Origin: Pseudomonadales bacterium
GTDB taxonomy: Bacteria > Pseudomonadota > Gammaproteobacteria > Pseudomonadales > Pseudohongiellaceae
Assembly (NCBI GenBank): GCA_024234395.1
Contig: JACKOH010000002.1
Coordinates: forward strand, 434,001 to 498,000
Length of the DNA: 64,000 nt
Reading direction: 5' to 3'
Shown here: in pieces, positions 31,977 to 42,400 of the stretch
Layout of the letters: the number at the start of each line of letters is the position of its first letter
Position numbering within the stretch: the stretch's first letter is position 1
Notes under the pieces: generated by a model
Seen by the model: the letters and a program-made list of their open reading frames with translations, nothing else
What the model was told of the DNA's origin: nothing
The model's database searches: none
Translations under genes and position numbers: made by a program

Positions 31977-34019
31977 TCAAACCGCCTGCTGCTTGCGTCG
32001 CTGGGCTCTGAGCCAGGCCAGGACCAGCATCAGGATGGTCAGTATCACCGGTATCAGCAAAGCGTTGATAAAGTACAACGTGCTGCCCAGGCGCTCGATA
32101 TCCGAGTTCAACTGAAAGCGCACGTCGCGCAGGCGACGGCGGGTCTCCAGGATCTCGCCATTGACCCGGTCTATTTCCTGCTGCACTTCAGGAGTGATCT
32201 GCAGAATCGGGTTGCCCTCCTCGTCCTGGCTCAATTCGTTGAGGGTTTCCTCGGACGCCGCCAGGGTATCCATCAATACCGATTCCTCTTCACGCAGCCG
32301 GTCGTCTGCTTCGCGTTGCAGATCGAGCACCCGGGTGAAGGGACGCGAATAGCGACCGCGGCTGCGGATGCTGACCAGATCTGCACCACCACTGAGATTG
32401 TCCAGCGAGTTGACCACGAAGTCGCCATTGTTGGCGAAGGGTTGCGGAATACGCTGACCCAGGAACTGGGCGACCTGGACCCATAGTCGGTCCGACAGGA
32501 CATCGGTATCGGCGAACACGATCAGGTTTACCTCACCCTCGGAGCTGAGCAGCTGTTCACGCTGCGGCTCTTCTTCCACTGCATCCTGATCGGAATCGGA
32601 ATCCTGTGCCGCCTGTTCGTCGCTTACTTCACCGGTCTCAGGGTCTTCAGCACCGTCAGCGGCCAGTTCCTGGTCCGCGGCGGAATCTGCATCGGCACCC
32701 TCATCGCCTTCCTCTTCTGCCTTCGGCGGTCCATCCGGAAATGCCGTATTGACGACGCCGCTGACGCGGGCGGCGATAGTAAAGCGCTGATCGGCCGGCT
32801 CGAACTCATCGAACAGCACCGAAGGATCGTCCACATCCTGGAAGGTGCCCACATTCATCAGCATGGCGTTGCTGCTGGACTGCAGCAATGGCTCGAAACG
32901 GGTGGAAGCCCCCTCGATGTGACTGATGGCACCTGCTGAGGAGACATTGATGGTTTCCAGGCGGCTGGTGATGATGTCGTCCTGGGTAAGTCCATTCCGG
33001 TTGACGCCCAGCATACCCAGGTGGGAAACCGGCCGCGAACCCTGACCGAGCATGACCCGCAAAGCAAGGTCGGAATCGGTCAGCACTTTCATCTTGTCAT
33101 AGCCGATACCCCAGGCGTTAAGCAGGTCCGGCAGTTCGGAACCGACACCGGCCGGAATCTGGACACCGAACTGGCTGCGCTGGATCATGGATTCTGCATT
33201 CGGGTCCAGGAATACCATAGCCTTGCCATTGCGCAGAATGTGCTGGTCGATAGCATAGCGCATCTGGTCCGACAGTCCTTCCGGATGCACGATCAGCAGG
33301 ATATCTATGTCTTCGTCGATCTCACCGGAGCTGATGTCCACCCGGCGAACTTCGTAAAGCTGGCGCATCACATCCATTACCATCCAGGCAGGGGTGGGCT
33401 GGCCGAAAGCCGGGTTGAAACCGCCATCCACATCCAGCTCGGTGATGAGTCCGACTACCGGGCGCTGGGGATTTTCCACCCGGGTAATCAGCTTCATGAA
33501 TTCGTACTCGAGAAAACCTTCCTGGTCGGGTCGGATCAGCGGCATCGCCTCGGAAACGCGCGCGGCCATCGGCGTCGCGTCGTCTTCACTGTCCTCCACT
33601 GCCACCAGGCCGAAGTACACTCCTTCACCACCCTGGGTCAGGGGTACTGCCTGGATTCCGAACGAGGTTGCCAGGTCCTCGTCTTCCGAAAAAGGTTCCG
33701 GGTCGACCACTCGCATGGACAGGTTTCCGTCACTTGCCAGCACGATTTCCTGCAGCAGCTCCTGCACCCGGGTCGCGTAGGTGCGTATCTGGGGAACGTC
33801 TTCGGTCGCCGAGTCGGAATAGAAGAAGATCAGTTCGATGGGCCTGTCGAGATTGGACACGATGTTACGGGTACCATCCGACAGTGAAAACAGATTGTCC
33901 TCGGTCAGATCGATGCGAACAGAGGGCAACAGACTGATAACCAGAACGGAAAACAGCAGAAACACTGCGATGGAAATAAGACCGGTGGTAGAAAATAGAG
34001 ACTTGCTGTTCATGTTCAA
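31977..34019 (-). CDS. GldG-like extracytoplasmic component of an ABC system
   Basis: This 680-residue protein has a membrane helix near the N-terminus (TTGLISIAVFLLFSVLVISLL), a GldG/DUF4350-like periplasmic part (RIDLTEDNLFSLSDGTRNIV, then VFLDPNAESM), a coiled coil near residue 600 and a second helix at the C-terminus (LYFINALLIPVILTILMLVLA). An acidic low-complexity stretch of about 60 residues (about 426-486) separates two parts and is unusual. It is the third gene of an operon with the permease and ATPase. Bacteroidetes use such a system in gliding; in proteobacteria its role is not known. Confidence 0.88.
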   Translation of the reverse strand: MNMNSKSLFSTTGLISIAVFLLFSVLVISLLPSVRIDLTEDNLFSLSDGTRNIVSNLDRPIELIFFYSDSATEDVPQIRTYATRVQELLQEIVLASDGNLSMRVVDPEPFSEDEDLATSFGIQAVPLTQGGEGVYFGLVAVEDSEDDATPMAARVSEAMPLIRPDQEGFLEYEFMKLITRVENPQRPVVGLITELDVDGGFNPAFGQPTPAWMVMDVMRQLYEVRRVDISSGEIDEDIDILLIVHPEGLSDQMRYAIDQHILRNGKAMVFLDPNAESMIQRSQFGVQIPAGVGSELPDLLNAWGIGYDKMKVLTDSDLALRVMLGQGSRPVSHLGMLGVNRNGLTQDDIITSRLETINVSSAGAISHIEGASTRFEPLLQSSSNAMLMNVGTFQDVDDPSVLFDEFEPADQRFTIAARVSGVVNTAFPDGPPKAEEEGDEGADADSAADQELAADGAEDPETGEVSDEQAAQDSDSDQDAVEEEPQREQLLSSEGEVNLIVFADTDVLSDRLWVQVAQFLGQRIPQPFANNGDFVVNSLDNLSGGADLVSIRSRGRYSRPFTRVLDLQREADDRLREEESVLMDTLAASEETLNELSQDEEGNPILQITPEVQQEIDRVNGEILETRRRLRDVRFQLNSDIERLGSTLYFINALLIPVILTILMLVLAWLRAQRRKQQAV

Positions 34020-34066
34020 ATTCCCTGGATCTTTTTATCAGTTCGCCAGTATCGGGTTCCGGATTG

Positions 34067-34801
34067 TCAGTTGGCCTTCTTGATCTCGATAACCACAGCG
34101 CTGGCCATCAGCCAGGCCAGGATGAAGACGGCAAAAAACAGAATATCCCTGATATCCAGCACACCCTTGCTGATGGAGTCGAAATGAGTCAGAAAACCCA
34201 TCGCCGCAAAAGCATCGACCACGAACTGGGGCAACCATTGCGGAAAGGCGTCAAGTACGATGGGCGAACCCATCACCACAAACAGAAAACAGATACTCAC
34301 GGTCAGAATGAAGGCAATGACCGGGTTCCTGGTACTGGCAGACATGCAGGAACCAATGGCCAGAAAACCACCGGCCATGAACCAGCTGCCCAGGTAGGCG
34401 GCCACGATAACACCGTTGTCCGGGTCACCCAGATAGTTGACGGTGATCCAGATGGGGAAGGTCAGCAACAGGGCGATCCCGGTCAGGGCCCAGGCAGCCA
34501 GGAACTTGCCCAGCACGGCTTCGGAAAGTTTGACCGGCAGGGTCATCAACAGTTCGATGGTGCCGGTCTTGCGCTCGTCGGCCCACAGGCCCATGGCGAT
34601 GGCCGGTACCATGAACAGGTACAGCCAGGGATGGAAACTGAAAAATGGTAACAGGTCGGCCTGACCCCTGAGATAGAAACCTCCCATATCGAACGTGAAA
34701 ACGCCGTTCATTATCAGGAAGATGACGATAAAGATGTAGGCCAGCGGGGTAGTGAAATAACTGGCCAGCTCGCGTTTGCAAATGATTCCCAGATTGTTCA
34801 T
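34067..34801 (-). CDS. ABC-2 type permease, GldF-like
   Basis: This 244-residue protein has six membrane helices and begins MNNLGIICKRELASYFTTPLAY, the usual start of ABC-2 permeases of the GldF/NosY type. It carries GLWADERKTGTIELLMTLPV, the conserved cytoplasmic coupling segment. It lies between the ATPase gene (12 bases upstream) and the GldG-like gene (47 bases downstream), which fixes its partners. Cargo is unknown. Confidence 0.92.
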   Translation of the reverse strand: MNNLGIICKRELASYFTTPLAYIFIVIFLIMNGVFTFDMGGFYLRGQADLLPFFSFHPWLYLFMVPAIAMGLWADERKTGTIELLMTLPVKLSEAVLGKFLAAWALTGIALLLTFPIWITVNYLGDPDNGVIVAAYLGSWFMAGGFLAIGSCMSASTRNPVIAFILTVSICFLFVVMGSPIVLDAFPQWLPQFVVDAFAAMGFLTHFDSISKGVLDIRDILFFAVFILAWLMASAVVIEIKKAN

Positions 34802-34813
34802 CGCGACGGCTCC

Positions 34814-35740
34814 TCAGTTTGCACCCTGGGTGACGCTGCGAAACACGTCTTCCAATTGGCCCTTGTTGACGTGGAATTCCGACACCGGCCACTCCTTGAC
34901 CTGGGCCAGTTCAGAGACCGTCTGGAAAATCGGTTTGCCGCCACTGGCCAGGATCGTGTAGCGCAGGCGGTCGGCTTTATCCTGTTCCACATGATCGATA
35001 TTCGGCACGTTGCGCAGGTCGGCGGCCAGATCGTAAGCGGTAGTGAGCCGGATACTCACCGCCTGGTGCAGACGGGAACGGGCTTCCAGCTCGGCCGGTG
35101 TGCCGTCGGCAACGATGCGGCCGCGATTGATGATGATGGCGCGGGTGCAGACGGCATTCACTTCTTCGAGAATATGGGTCGAGATCACCACGATCTTATC
35201 CCGCGCCAGATTCCTGATCAGCGCCCGCACGTGATGTTTCTGATTGGGATCCAGGCCGTCGGTTGGCTCGTCGAGAATCAGCACCTTGGGATCGTGCATG
35301 ATCGCCTGAGCCAGGCCGACCCGCCGTTTGAAGCCCTTGGACAGGGTATCGATGGTCTGGTGCAGTACCGCTGCCAGGTCCACTTCCCTGACCACATGAT
35401 CCACCCGTTTCTGAATGTCGTCACCGCGATAGCCGCGCACCTCGGCGATAAATCGGAGGAAATCCAGCGTGGTCATGTCACCGTAGCTGGGGGCGCCTTC
35501 CGGCAGATAGCCGATCAGCGACTTGGCTTCGATGGGGCTGGTGGTGATGTCGTAGCCGTCTATTTTCACGGACCCGCTGGTGGGGGCCAGAAAGCCGGTA
35601 ATCACTTTCATGGTGGTGGACTTGCCGGCCCCGTTGGGACCCAGGAAGCCAAGGACCTCACCTTCGGAAACCGTGAAGCTGAGATCGTCGACGGCGGTAA
35701 ACTGGTCGAATTTCTTGGTTAGATGGTTTATTTCAATCAT
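34814..35740 (-). CDS. ABC transporter ATP-binding protein, GldA-like
   Basis: This 308-residue ATPase has Walker A GPNGAGKST, signature LSKGFKRRVGLAQ, Walker B VLILDEPTDGLDPNQ and the H-loop STHILEEV. The C-terminal extension of about 90 residues is typical of the CcmA/GldA branch. It is the first gene of the minus-strand operon; its start is ATG 35740. A 61-base perfect palindrome lies between it and the divergent lptM. Confidence 0.93.
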   Translation of the reverse strand: MIEINHLTKKFDQFTAVDDLSFTVSEGEVLGFLGPNGAGKSTTMKVITGFLAPTSGSVKIDGYDITTSPIEAKSLIGYLPEGAPSYGDMTTLDFLRFIAEVRGYRGDDIQKRVDHVVREVDLAAVLHQTIDTLSKGFKRRVGLAQAIMHDPKVLILDEPTDGLDPNQKHHVRALIRNLARDKIVVISTHILEEVNAVCTRAIIINRGRIVADGTPAELEARSRLHQAVSIRLTTAYDLAADLRNVPNIDHVEQDKADRLRYTILASGGKPIFQTVSELAQVKEWPVSEFHVNKGQLEDVFRSVTQGAN

Positions 35741-35955
35741 TCTGTCAGTCCGTGTTGTTTTCCGTTCACAGAGCGGGCCGAAACGGCCTTGAACCTGGAG
35801 GTGTTCTGTAAAACCGACATGATTTGGAGGTCGATTACTATAGGGGTGCGATCTGCATATTTCAAGGCGATGACACAGAGTGACACGTATTGGGTGAATC
35901 AGGGGGATCCAATCTGGGTGGAATGAAGTGTGCTGCCCGATAGCGAGGGGGTCAG

Positions 35956-36016
35956 GAAAAGGAGGAGAAAAAGGGGACAGTCCCTCAGGGACTGTCCCCT
36001 TTTTCTCCTCCTTTTC
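35956..36016. repeat. 61-bp perfect palindrome built on the GGGGACAGTCCC core
   Basis: Arms of 29 bases (35956-35984 and 35988-36016) are exact reverse complements around the 3-base tip TCA. The inner 12 bases of each arm are the core seen in the tandem array at 22521-22675; the outer 17 (GAAAAGGAGGAGAAAAA) are private to this copy. It sits between two genes that diverge, so it is not placed as a normal terminator, although read rightward its stem contains a T-rich arm. Confidence 0.85.
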
Positions 36017-36053
36017 TGTCCTTACATCCCTGTGTTTGTCGGGTATTCGCGGT

Positions 36054-36059
36054 TATAAT
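36054..36059 (+). promoter_or_regulatory. Putative -10 box upstream of lptM-lysA-dapF
   Basis: TATAAT at 36054-36059 lies about 60 bases before the lptM start; the sequence 17 bases upstream (TGTGTT) is a poor -35 box. It is placed just right of the 61-base palindrome. Confidence 0.4.
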
Positions 36060-36116
36060 TGCGCCCTTTCGCAACCACCCCGGATAGCGGACCCGGGCCG
36101 CAGGATACCCTTAGAT

Positions 36117-36266
36117 ATGACCAGACTCACTCAATGCCTGGTGTTGGTGACCGTGACCGCGGCCTTGCTGGGGTGTGGTCAGAAAGGGCCGCTGCGACGG
36201 CCGGAGGCCGGCAACCTGGTGCAGACACCGGCTGCCCGTCTGGTGGCGCTGAATACGTCCCGCTGA
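36117..36266 (+). CDS. lptM: Small LPS-assembly lipoprotein LptM (YifL)
   Basis: This 49-residue lipoprotein begins MTRLTQCLVLVTVTAALLGC, with lipobox LLGC, followed by GQKGPLRRP, the family's signature after the acylated Cys. LptM joins the LptDE complex in the outer membrane and helps LptD mature. Its place directly before lysA is the usual one in gammaproteobacteria, which supports a call that size alone would not. A longer open frame upstream is not used, because only this start puts the signal first. Confidence 0.88.
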   Translation: MTRLTQCLVLVTVTAALLGCGQKGPLRRPEAGNLVQTPAARLVALNTSR

Positions 36267-36320
36267 TACCGGACCGACCGGCAACCCCCTCCGATAAACA
36301 CCCCACAAGGCGATACAGAA

Positions 36321-37589
36321 GTGGAAGCATTTTCATACCATAACGGTGAACTATACGCCGAACAGGTCCCCCTGACAGAGCTGGCTGAGCGTTATGGCAC
36401 GCCCTGTTATGTCTATTCCCGGGCCGCCATCGAGGAAAATTTCCGCGCTTATGAAGAGGCGCTCGGGGACCGCCCTCATCTTACCTGCTATGCGGTCAAA
36501 GCCAATTCCAACCTGGCGGTGCTGCAGGTGCTGGCGCGGCTGGGCGCGGGTTTCGATATCGTTTCGGGGGGTGAACTGGAGCGGGTGCTGAGGGCGGGTG
36601 GCGATCCCGCCAAGATCATTTTTTCCGGCGTGGGCAAGACCGGTGCCGAGATCGAGGCCGCGCTGAAGGCAGGGATTCACTGCTTTAATGTGGAGTCGGA
36701 GGCAGAGCTGCTACGCATCAGCGGGATCGCCGCACAGCTGGGCTGTGTTGCACCGGTGTCGCTGCGGGTCAACCCGGACGTGGATGCCGGCACCCACCCC
36801 TATATCTCCACCGGCCTGAAGGAGAACAAGTTCGGGATCGACAGCCAGACAGCTCCGGCAATCTACCGCCAGGCGGCGACGTTACCGGCCATCGAGGTGG
36901 TCGGTATCGACTGCCATATCGGCTCGCAGCTTACCGATCTCGCTCCTTATCTGGATGCTCTGGACCGGGTGCTGGCGATCGTCGATCAACTGGCTGCAAG
37001 TGGCATTGCCATCCGCCACCTGGATCTGGGCGGTGGTCTCGGCGTGACTTACAAGGCCGAGCAGCCGCCGACACCAGGCAACCTGATCAGCGCCATTCAG
37101 GAACGGCTGGCGAACCGCGATCTGACCTTACTGCTGGAGCCAGGCCGGTCGATCACCGCCAATGCGGGACTGTTTCTGGTCGAGGTGGAATACGTCAAGC
37201 ACACTGCCCACAAGAACTTTATAATCGTCGACGGAGCTATGAACGATCTGTTGCGACCGGCTTTGTATGGCGCCTACCAGGCAATTGTTGCAGTCCGGCC
37301 CCGCGAAGATCTGATGCCGACCCGTTGCGATGTGGTCGGGCCGGTCTGCGAATCGGCGGATTTCCTCGGCAAGGATCGCGAACTGGCAGTTGAGGCCGGC
37401 GATCTGCTCGCGGTACGTTCGGCCGGCGCCTACGGGTTTGTAATGAGTTCCAATTACAACTCCAGGAACCGGGCGGCTGAGATCATGGTGGACGGCGCTC
37501 AGAGCATGATCGTGCGACGCCGGGAGACCCTGGACGACCAGTTGGGGCTGGAACAGCTGTTGCGGGATAATGAAGTAACTATGAAGTAA
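36321..37589 (+). CDS. lysA: Diaminopimelate decarboxylase
   Basis: LysA converts meso-diaminopimelate to lysine with PLP, the last step of lysine synthesis. The 422-residue protein has the PLP lysine in CYAVKANSNLAVL, the His in CHIGSQL, the glycine loop LDLGGGLGVTYK, and EPGRSITANAG; the dimer-partner Cys motif is VCESADFLGKDR. The start is GTG 36321 with AAGG ten bases before it. It lies between lptM and dapF. Confidence 0.96.
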   Translation: MEAFSYHNGELYAEQVPLTELAERYGTPCYVYSRAAIEENFRAYEEALGDRPHLTCYAVKANSNLAVLQVLARLGAGFDIVSGGELERVLRAGGDPAKIIFSGVGKTGAEIEAALKAGIHCFNVESEAELLRISGIAAQLGCVAPVSLRVNPDVDAGTHPYISTGLKENKFGIDSQTAPAIYRQAATLPAIEVVGIDCHIGSQLTDLAPYLDALDRVLAIVDQLAASGIAIRHLDLGGGLGVTYKAEQPPTPGNLISAIQERLANRDLTLLLEPGRSITANAGLFLVEVEYVKHTAHKNFIIVDGAMNDLLRPALYGAYQAIVAVRPREDLMPTRCDVVGPVCESADFLGKDRELAVEAGDLLAVRSAGAYGFVMSSNYNSRNRAAEIMVDGAQSMIVRRRETLDDQLGLEQLLRDNEVTMK

Positions 37590-37827
37590 AGCAGGAAAGT
37601 AGCGTAGTAGAAAAGGAAAGTAACCACACGCGCCAGAATCCGGAGCGATTGACGATAACCCAGGGAACCACCCGGCTGATTCAGAACTTGTCGGCGATTC
37701 CCCAAAGCAGCACCTGGGATGGGAACAGCGGATTGGATGTCCGGTTCCAGTGGCGAAAGCACCAGCAAACCCCGGCCTGAAACACCATCATCGGAAACAG
37801 ATTGTCAGTCAGCAGAATATCAGCGAT

Positions 37828-38670
37828 ATGAAAGTGCCATTCACCAAAATGCAGGGACTGGGAAATGACTTTATGGTTCTCGACCTGGTCACCCGCCCGA
37901 TCAGGCTCAACCGCGAACAGATCCGCCGGCTGGCCGATCGTCATTTCGGAATCGGTTTCGATCAACTGTTGCAGATCGAACCACCCAGCAGCGCCGATGT
38001 GGATTTCGACTACCGGATCTTCAATGCGGATGGCAACGAGGTGGAGCACTGTGGAAACGGCGCCCGCTGCTTCGCCCGTTTCGTGCATGATCGCGGCCTG
38101 ACCGACCGTAATCCGATCCGGGTTAAGACCGTTAAACGGGTACTGGAGCTGGCTCTGCAGCCCGATGGGCAGGTAACTGTCGATATGGGTAGGCCAATGT
38201 TCAATCCTGCCGACATACCTTTAAGGGCTTCTGAAAACGCCCTGGTTTACCGGCGCACCGTGGAACTGGACGGACAGGCGCTGGAGGTGGAATTTTCAGC
38301 GCTGTCCATGGGTAACCCCCATGCGGTGCTGATTGTGGAGGACGTGGCCCGCGCACCGGTGGAGAAACTTGGCATGGCGCTGGGCGCCCATCCGGATTTT
38401 CCGGAGGGCGTCAACGTGGGCTTTATGGAAATAGAAAACAGAAGCCGGGTAAAGCTGCGGGTATTCGAGCGCGGGGTCGGTGAAACCCTGGCCTGTGGCA
38501 CCGGGGCCTGCGCCGCGGTTGCAGCCGGACGTAGCAGAGACCTGCTGGACGAATCGGTGGTGTTATCCCTGACTGGCGGCGAACTGCGCGTCTCCTGGAA
38601 CCGGGAAACCGACCCGGTGATGATGACAGGTCCCGCCAGCACGGTATTCGAAGGGAGCATAGAATTATGA
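37828..38670 (+). CDS. dapF: Diaminopimelate epimerase
   Basis: DapF converts LL- to meso-diaminopimelate for lysine and peptidoglycan, with two cysteines as acid and base. The 280-residue protein starts MKVPFTKMQGLGNDFMVLD; the first Cys is in NADGNEVEHCGNGARCFARF and the second in GVGETLACGTGACAAVAAG. The frame is open 26 codons further upstream, but the family start is ATG 37828. The gap after lysA (238 bases) shows nothing else. It overlaps the DUF484 gene by four bases. Confidence 0.96.
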   Translation: MKVPFTKMQGLGNDFMVLDLVTRPIRLNREQIRRLADRHFGIGFDQLLQIEPPSSADVDFDYRIFNADGNEVEHCGNGARCFARFVHDRGLTDRNPIRVKTVKRVLELALQPDGQVTVDMGRPMFNPADIPLRASENALVYRRTVELDGQALEVEFSALSMGNPHAVLIVEDVARAPVEKLGMALGAHPDFPEGVNVGFMEIENRSRVKLRVFERGVGETLACGTGACAAVAAGRSRDLLDESVVLSLTGGELRVSWNRETDPVMMTGPASTVFEGSIEL

Positions 38671-39365
38671 GTAATGAATCTGGAGCAGTCCAGAAACTGC
38701 CCGACCAGGCACCTATGGCCATTTCCGGGGAACAGGTCGCCGCCTACCTGAGCGAAAACCCCGATTTCTTTCTCAGCCACCAGGAACTGCTGGCCGACCT
38801 GACCCTTCCACACGAAAGCGGCAAAGCGGTTTCCTTACTGGAACGACAGGTCACCCTGCTGAGGGAGCGCAACTACTCGATCCGGGAGCAGCTGGGAAAT
38901 CTGCTGGAAAATGCCAGTAAAAACGATCAGTTCTTTGAAATAACCCGCAATCTGGTGCTGGCACTGCTGAGGGCCGGATCCATCGGCCAACTCGGTGACG
39001 CGGTGAAGGAAACTTTTCTTGCCCAGGACAACATCGACGCCTGTGAACTTTTTCTGGATTCCGAATACGATGCCGACAGCAAATCGCAGCCGGAACTGGG
39101 TGTGTTGTTCGCCGATGTCTTCCGACTCAACCACACCCACTGTGGAAAGCCCGCTGCCGGCCAGCTGGAATGCCTGTTCGGCGCTGCCGCCCCTGCCATC
39201 AGGTCGACAGCCCTGTGCCCTATCGTGCTGGACGGCAAGCCGCTGGGAATCCTGGCCATCGCCAGCCGCCAGGTTCATTACTTCAACGTCAACCTGGATA
39301 CGCTGTTTCTGGATTTCATCGGCAAGGTCATCGCCGCGATTGTGGAAGGACATCTGGCCCGGTAA
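38667..39365 (+). CDS. DUF484 family (GAF-like) protein
   Basis: This 232-residue cytosolic protein has the DUF484 pattern: QVAAYLSENPDFFLSHQELL near residue 24, a coiled coil with SLLERQVTLLRERN, and a GAF-like C-terminal half ending DTLFLDFIGKVIAAI. In many gammaproteobacteria it lies between dapF and xerC. Here dapF is present with an ATGA overlap, but xerC is absent and a large glycosyltransferase gene follows. Its function is unknown; GAF-like folds often bind small ligands. Confidence 0.9.
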   Translation: MSNESGAVQKLPDQAPMAISGEQVAAYLSENPDFFLSHQELLADLTLPHESGKAVSLLERQVTLLRERNYSIREQLGNLLENASKNDQFFEITRNLVLALLRAGSIGQLGDAVKETFLAQDNIDACELFLDSEYDADSKSQPELGVLFADVFRLNHTHCGKPAAGQLECLFGAAAPAIRSTALCPIVLDGKPLGILAIASRQVHYFNVNLDTLFLDFIGKVIAAIVEGHLAR

Positions 39366-39419
39366 ACAGGCTCCGCAAAGCAATCGCTGGGAAAACTGCT
39401 CAATGACCGCCATCGCCCT

Positions 39420-42400
39420 ATGACCGCTATCGACTCCGGAGGCGGGCCGCAATCTCCGCTCGTGACGGTCATCGTCAGAACCACCCGACGCCCGGAGCTT
39501 ACCGAGGCACTGGAATCCATCGCCCGGCAGACCTACCGGCCGCTGGAAGTGGTGCTGGTGGATGCCAGCGGTCAGGGGCTGCCGGATCACAGCATACTGC
39601 CTGATCTCATTCAGGTGACTCCGGTCAGCCATGGAGAGCATTTGCCGCGGCCGGTCGCAGCCAACCTGGGACTGCAGGCCAGCCACGGCGACCTGCTGCT
39701 GTTGCTTGACGAAGATGACTGGATCAGCCCCGGCCACCTGTCAAACCTGGTCCGCGCACTTCAGGACCGGCAGGACATCAAGGCTGCTTACAGCTCCACC
39801 CGCAAGACTGATTCCCGTGGCAGGCCACTCGACGAAGTATTCGACCGCGACTACGACCCGGTGTTGCTGAAGCGGGACAACTATATCCCCATTCATGCCA
39901 TGCTGTTTTCCCGGGAACTGGTGGCAGCCGGCTGCGAGTTCGACGAGTCCCTGGATATCTACGAGGACTGGGACTTCTGGTTGCAGCTTTCCCGACAGAC
40001 CGATTTTCTCCACCTGGATGAGGTGAGTGCGTTTTACCGCCAGGGCGGTGGCTCAGCCACCGACATCAGCGATCAGGAACTGCGCTATTCCGGTGACAAC
40101 CCCTTTGCCAATGCACGTCGGGCTGTCTACCGGAAATGGTTACCCCGCTGGAGCAGCGAAGAGATAAATGAGCTCATCGGCCGTACCGTTCCCCGTGACG
40201 AGTTCGATCTACTGGCACGGGAGATGAGCGAGTCAGCCCAGCAAATACAGGAAATGAATGCCTACGCGGGCAGCCTGCGTGCGATGCTCGACAAAAGCAC
40301 TCAGGAAGCAGCCAACCTCACCCGGGAGGCGGATGAACTACGCAAGACCCTGCACAAGCTTAAACGGGAACATGCCCTTTCGGATCTCCATCGCGACCGG
40401 CACCTGCGGGACCTGGAATCCAGTCTGAACGAAATCTATGCGCTGCCCTCGTGGCGATTGATGGGTCCGTTCCGGCGCCTGAAAAGACAATTGGACCAGG
40501 CTCTGCTGTTCCCTCTTAAACAGAAGATTCATTACCGACGTTACGGTACAGAACTGAAAGCACCGGTCACCGGGCTCGAAGCAGGTTCCGTACTGGAAGA
40601 GGAATTCAGTGCGCCCGAGTTACAGGAAGACGTGAAGAGCCGCTACCGGGAGGAAGCCGCAGCCAATCTGCAGCGCTTTTTTGATTCGGGCTCCACGCTG
40701 GTAATTCCAAAAACTGAGCAGCCCCGGGTGTCGATTCTGCTGGTTCTTTACAATCAGGCGCCTCTGACACTGCTGTGCATCGAGTCGATACTCAAGTTTG
40801 CGCCGGCACCCTACGAACTGGTCATTGTCAACAACGCGTCCAGCGACGAATCCGGGCAGCTGCTGGAACGGCTGGCCAATGCCACGGTGATTCAGAACGC
40901 AGACAACGAAGGTTTCGTCAAAGCAGTCAACCGCGGCGTGGAAGCATGCCGTGGACGCTACCTGTTACTGTTGAACAACGACGCCATGCTGCATCTGTAT
41001 GCCATCGAATCGGCCATGGAAACGCTGCAGAATACACCCGATGCGGGTGCCGTCGGTGGCCGGATCCTGTTGCTGGATGGCAGCCTGCAGGAAGCGGGAA
41101 GTATAATTTTTTCCAACGGCAGTTGCCTGGGCTATGGTCGCCATGGCGATCCGGACGCACCTGAATTCCAGTTCCGCCGGGAAGTGGACTACTGCTCGGG
41201 AGCGTTTCTGTTGTGTGAAACCGCATTGTTCCGGCAACTGGAAGGCTTCGATCTCGATTACGCCCCGGCGTATTATGAGGATTCGGATTTCTGTATCAGG
41301 TTGCAGAAACAGGGCATGAAAGTGATTTATGACCCCGGTGCCGTGATCACTCACTACGAGTTCGCCAGCTCCGGTGGCCAGCACAAGGCCAGCCAGCTGC
41401 AGGACAAACATCGCCAGGTACTACTGGCCAAGCACGGGGACTACCTGGCCGGCCAGCCTGAGGCGGACGCCAGGTCTCCCCTGTTTTGCCGGTCGGCCAA
41501 CCGTAACTCCAATATTCTGGTTATCGATGACCGGGTTCCCCACGCCAGCCTGGGTTCCGGTTACCCGCGCTGTCGCGAAATGCTCACTCTGCTGGCAGCC
41601 GAGGGGTTCAATGTCACGCTTTACCCATTGCAGTTTCCCGAAGAGTCCTGGAAGGCTACCTACTCCTCTCTGCCGGGCAATGTCGAGGTCATGCTGGATC
41701 GGGGACTTCAGGGTCTGGCGGCATTCCTGGCCAGGCGGCGCGGTTTTTATCGTACCCTGCTGGTCAGCCGCATCCACAATATGCAGTATCTGAACGGCGT
41801 CCTGGCAGACGATCCGACACTGCTGGAGAACGTCACGCTGATCTACGACGCCGAAGCCATCACCGCACCGAGAGAGATTCTGCAACGGGAGTTACAGGGC
41901 GAGCAGTTTACCGATCAGCAGAAATTCGACCTGATCGAGCAGGAAATTTCCGCAGCGCGAACCGCCAATGCCATTGTCGCGGTATCACGGCAGGAGGCGG
42001 AGATTTATGCCGGACACGGTTTCAGCAATACGGTCGTGCTGGGTCACAGTCTGCCGCCCAGGCCCACGGAAAATACCTTCGAACAACGCCGGGACCTGTT
42101 GTTTGTCGGTGCCCTGCGTGATGACGACTCGCCCAACGTTGATTCCCTGCACTGGTTTGTCAGCAGTGTCTGGCCGCAGTTGAGGCGCGCCGACCCAGCG
42201 CTGAAACTGCACGTGGTGGGTGACAACGAAGCGCCGTCGTTGCAGCAGCTTGATGTGGAGGGAATCGAATTCCATGGCCGCCTGGACGACCTCGGCAGTC
42301 TGTATAACCAGGCTCGGGCCTTCATCGCTCCGACCCGCTTCGCCGCCGGTATTCCGCATAAGGTTCACGAAGCAGCCGCCTACGGACTGCCCTGCGTGAC

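Noticed and set aside
28128..32000. A prophage or conjugative element
   Set aside because: No integrase, terminase, relaxase or structural genes are seen; only cassette-like and repeat signals.
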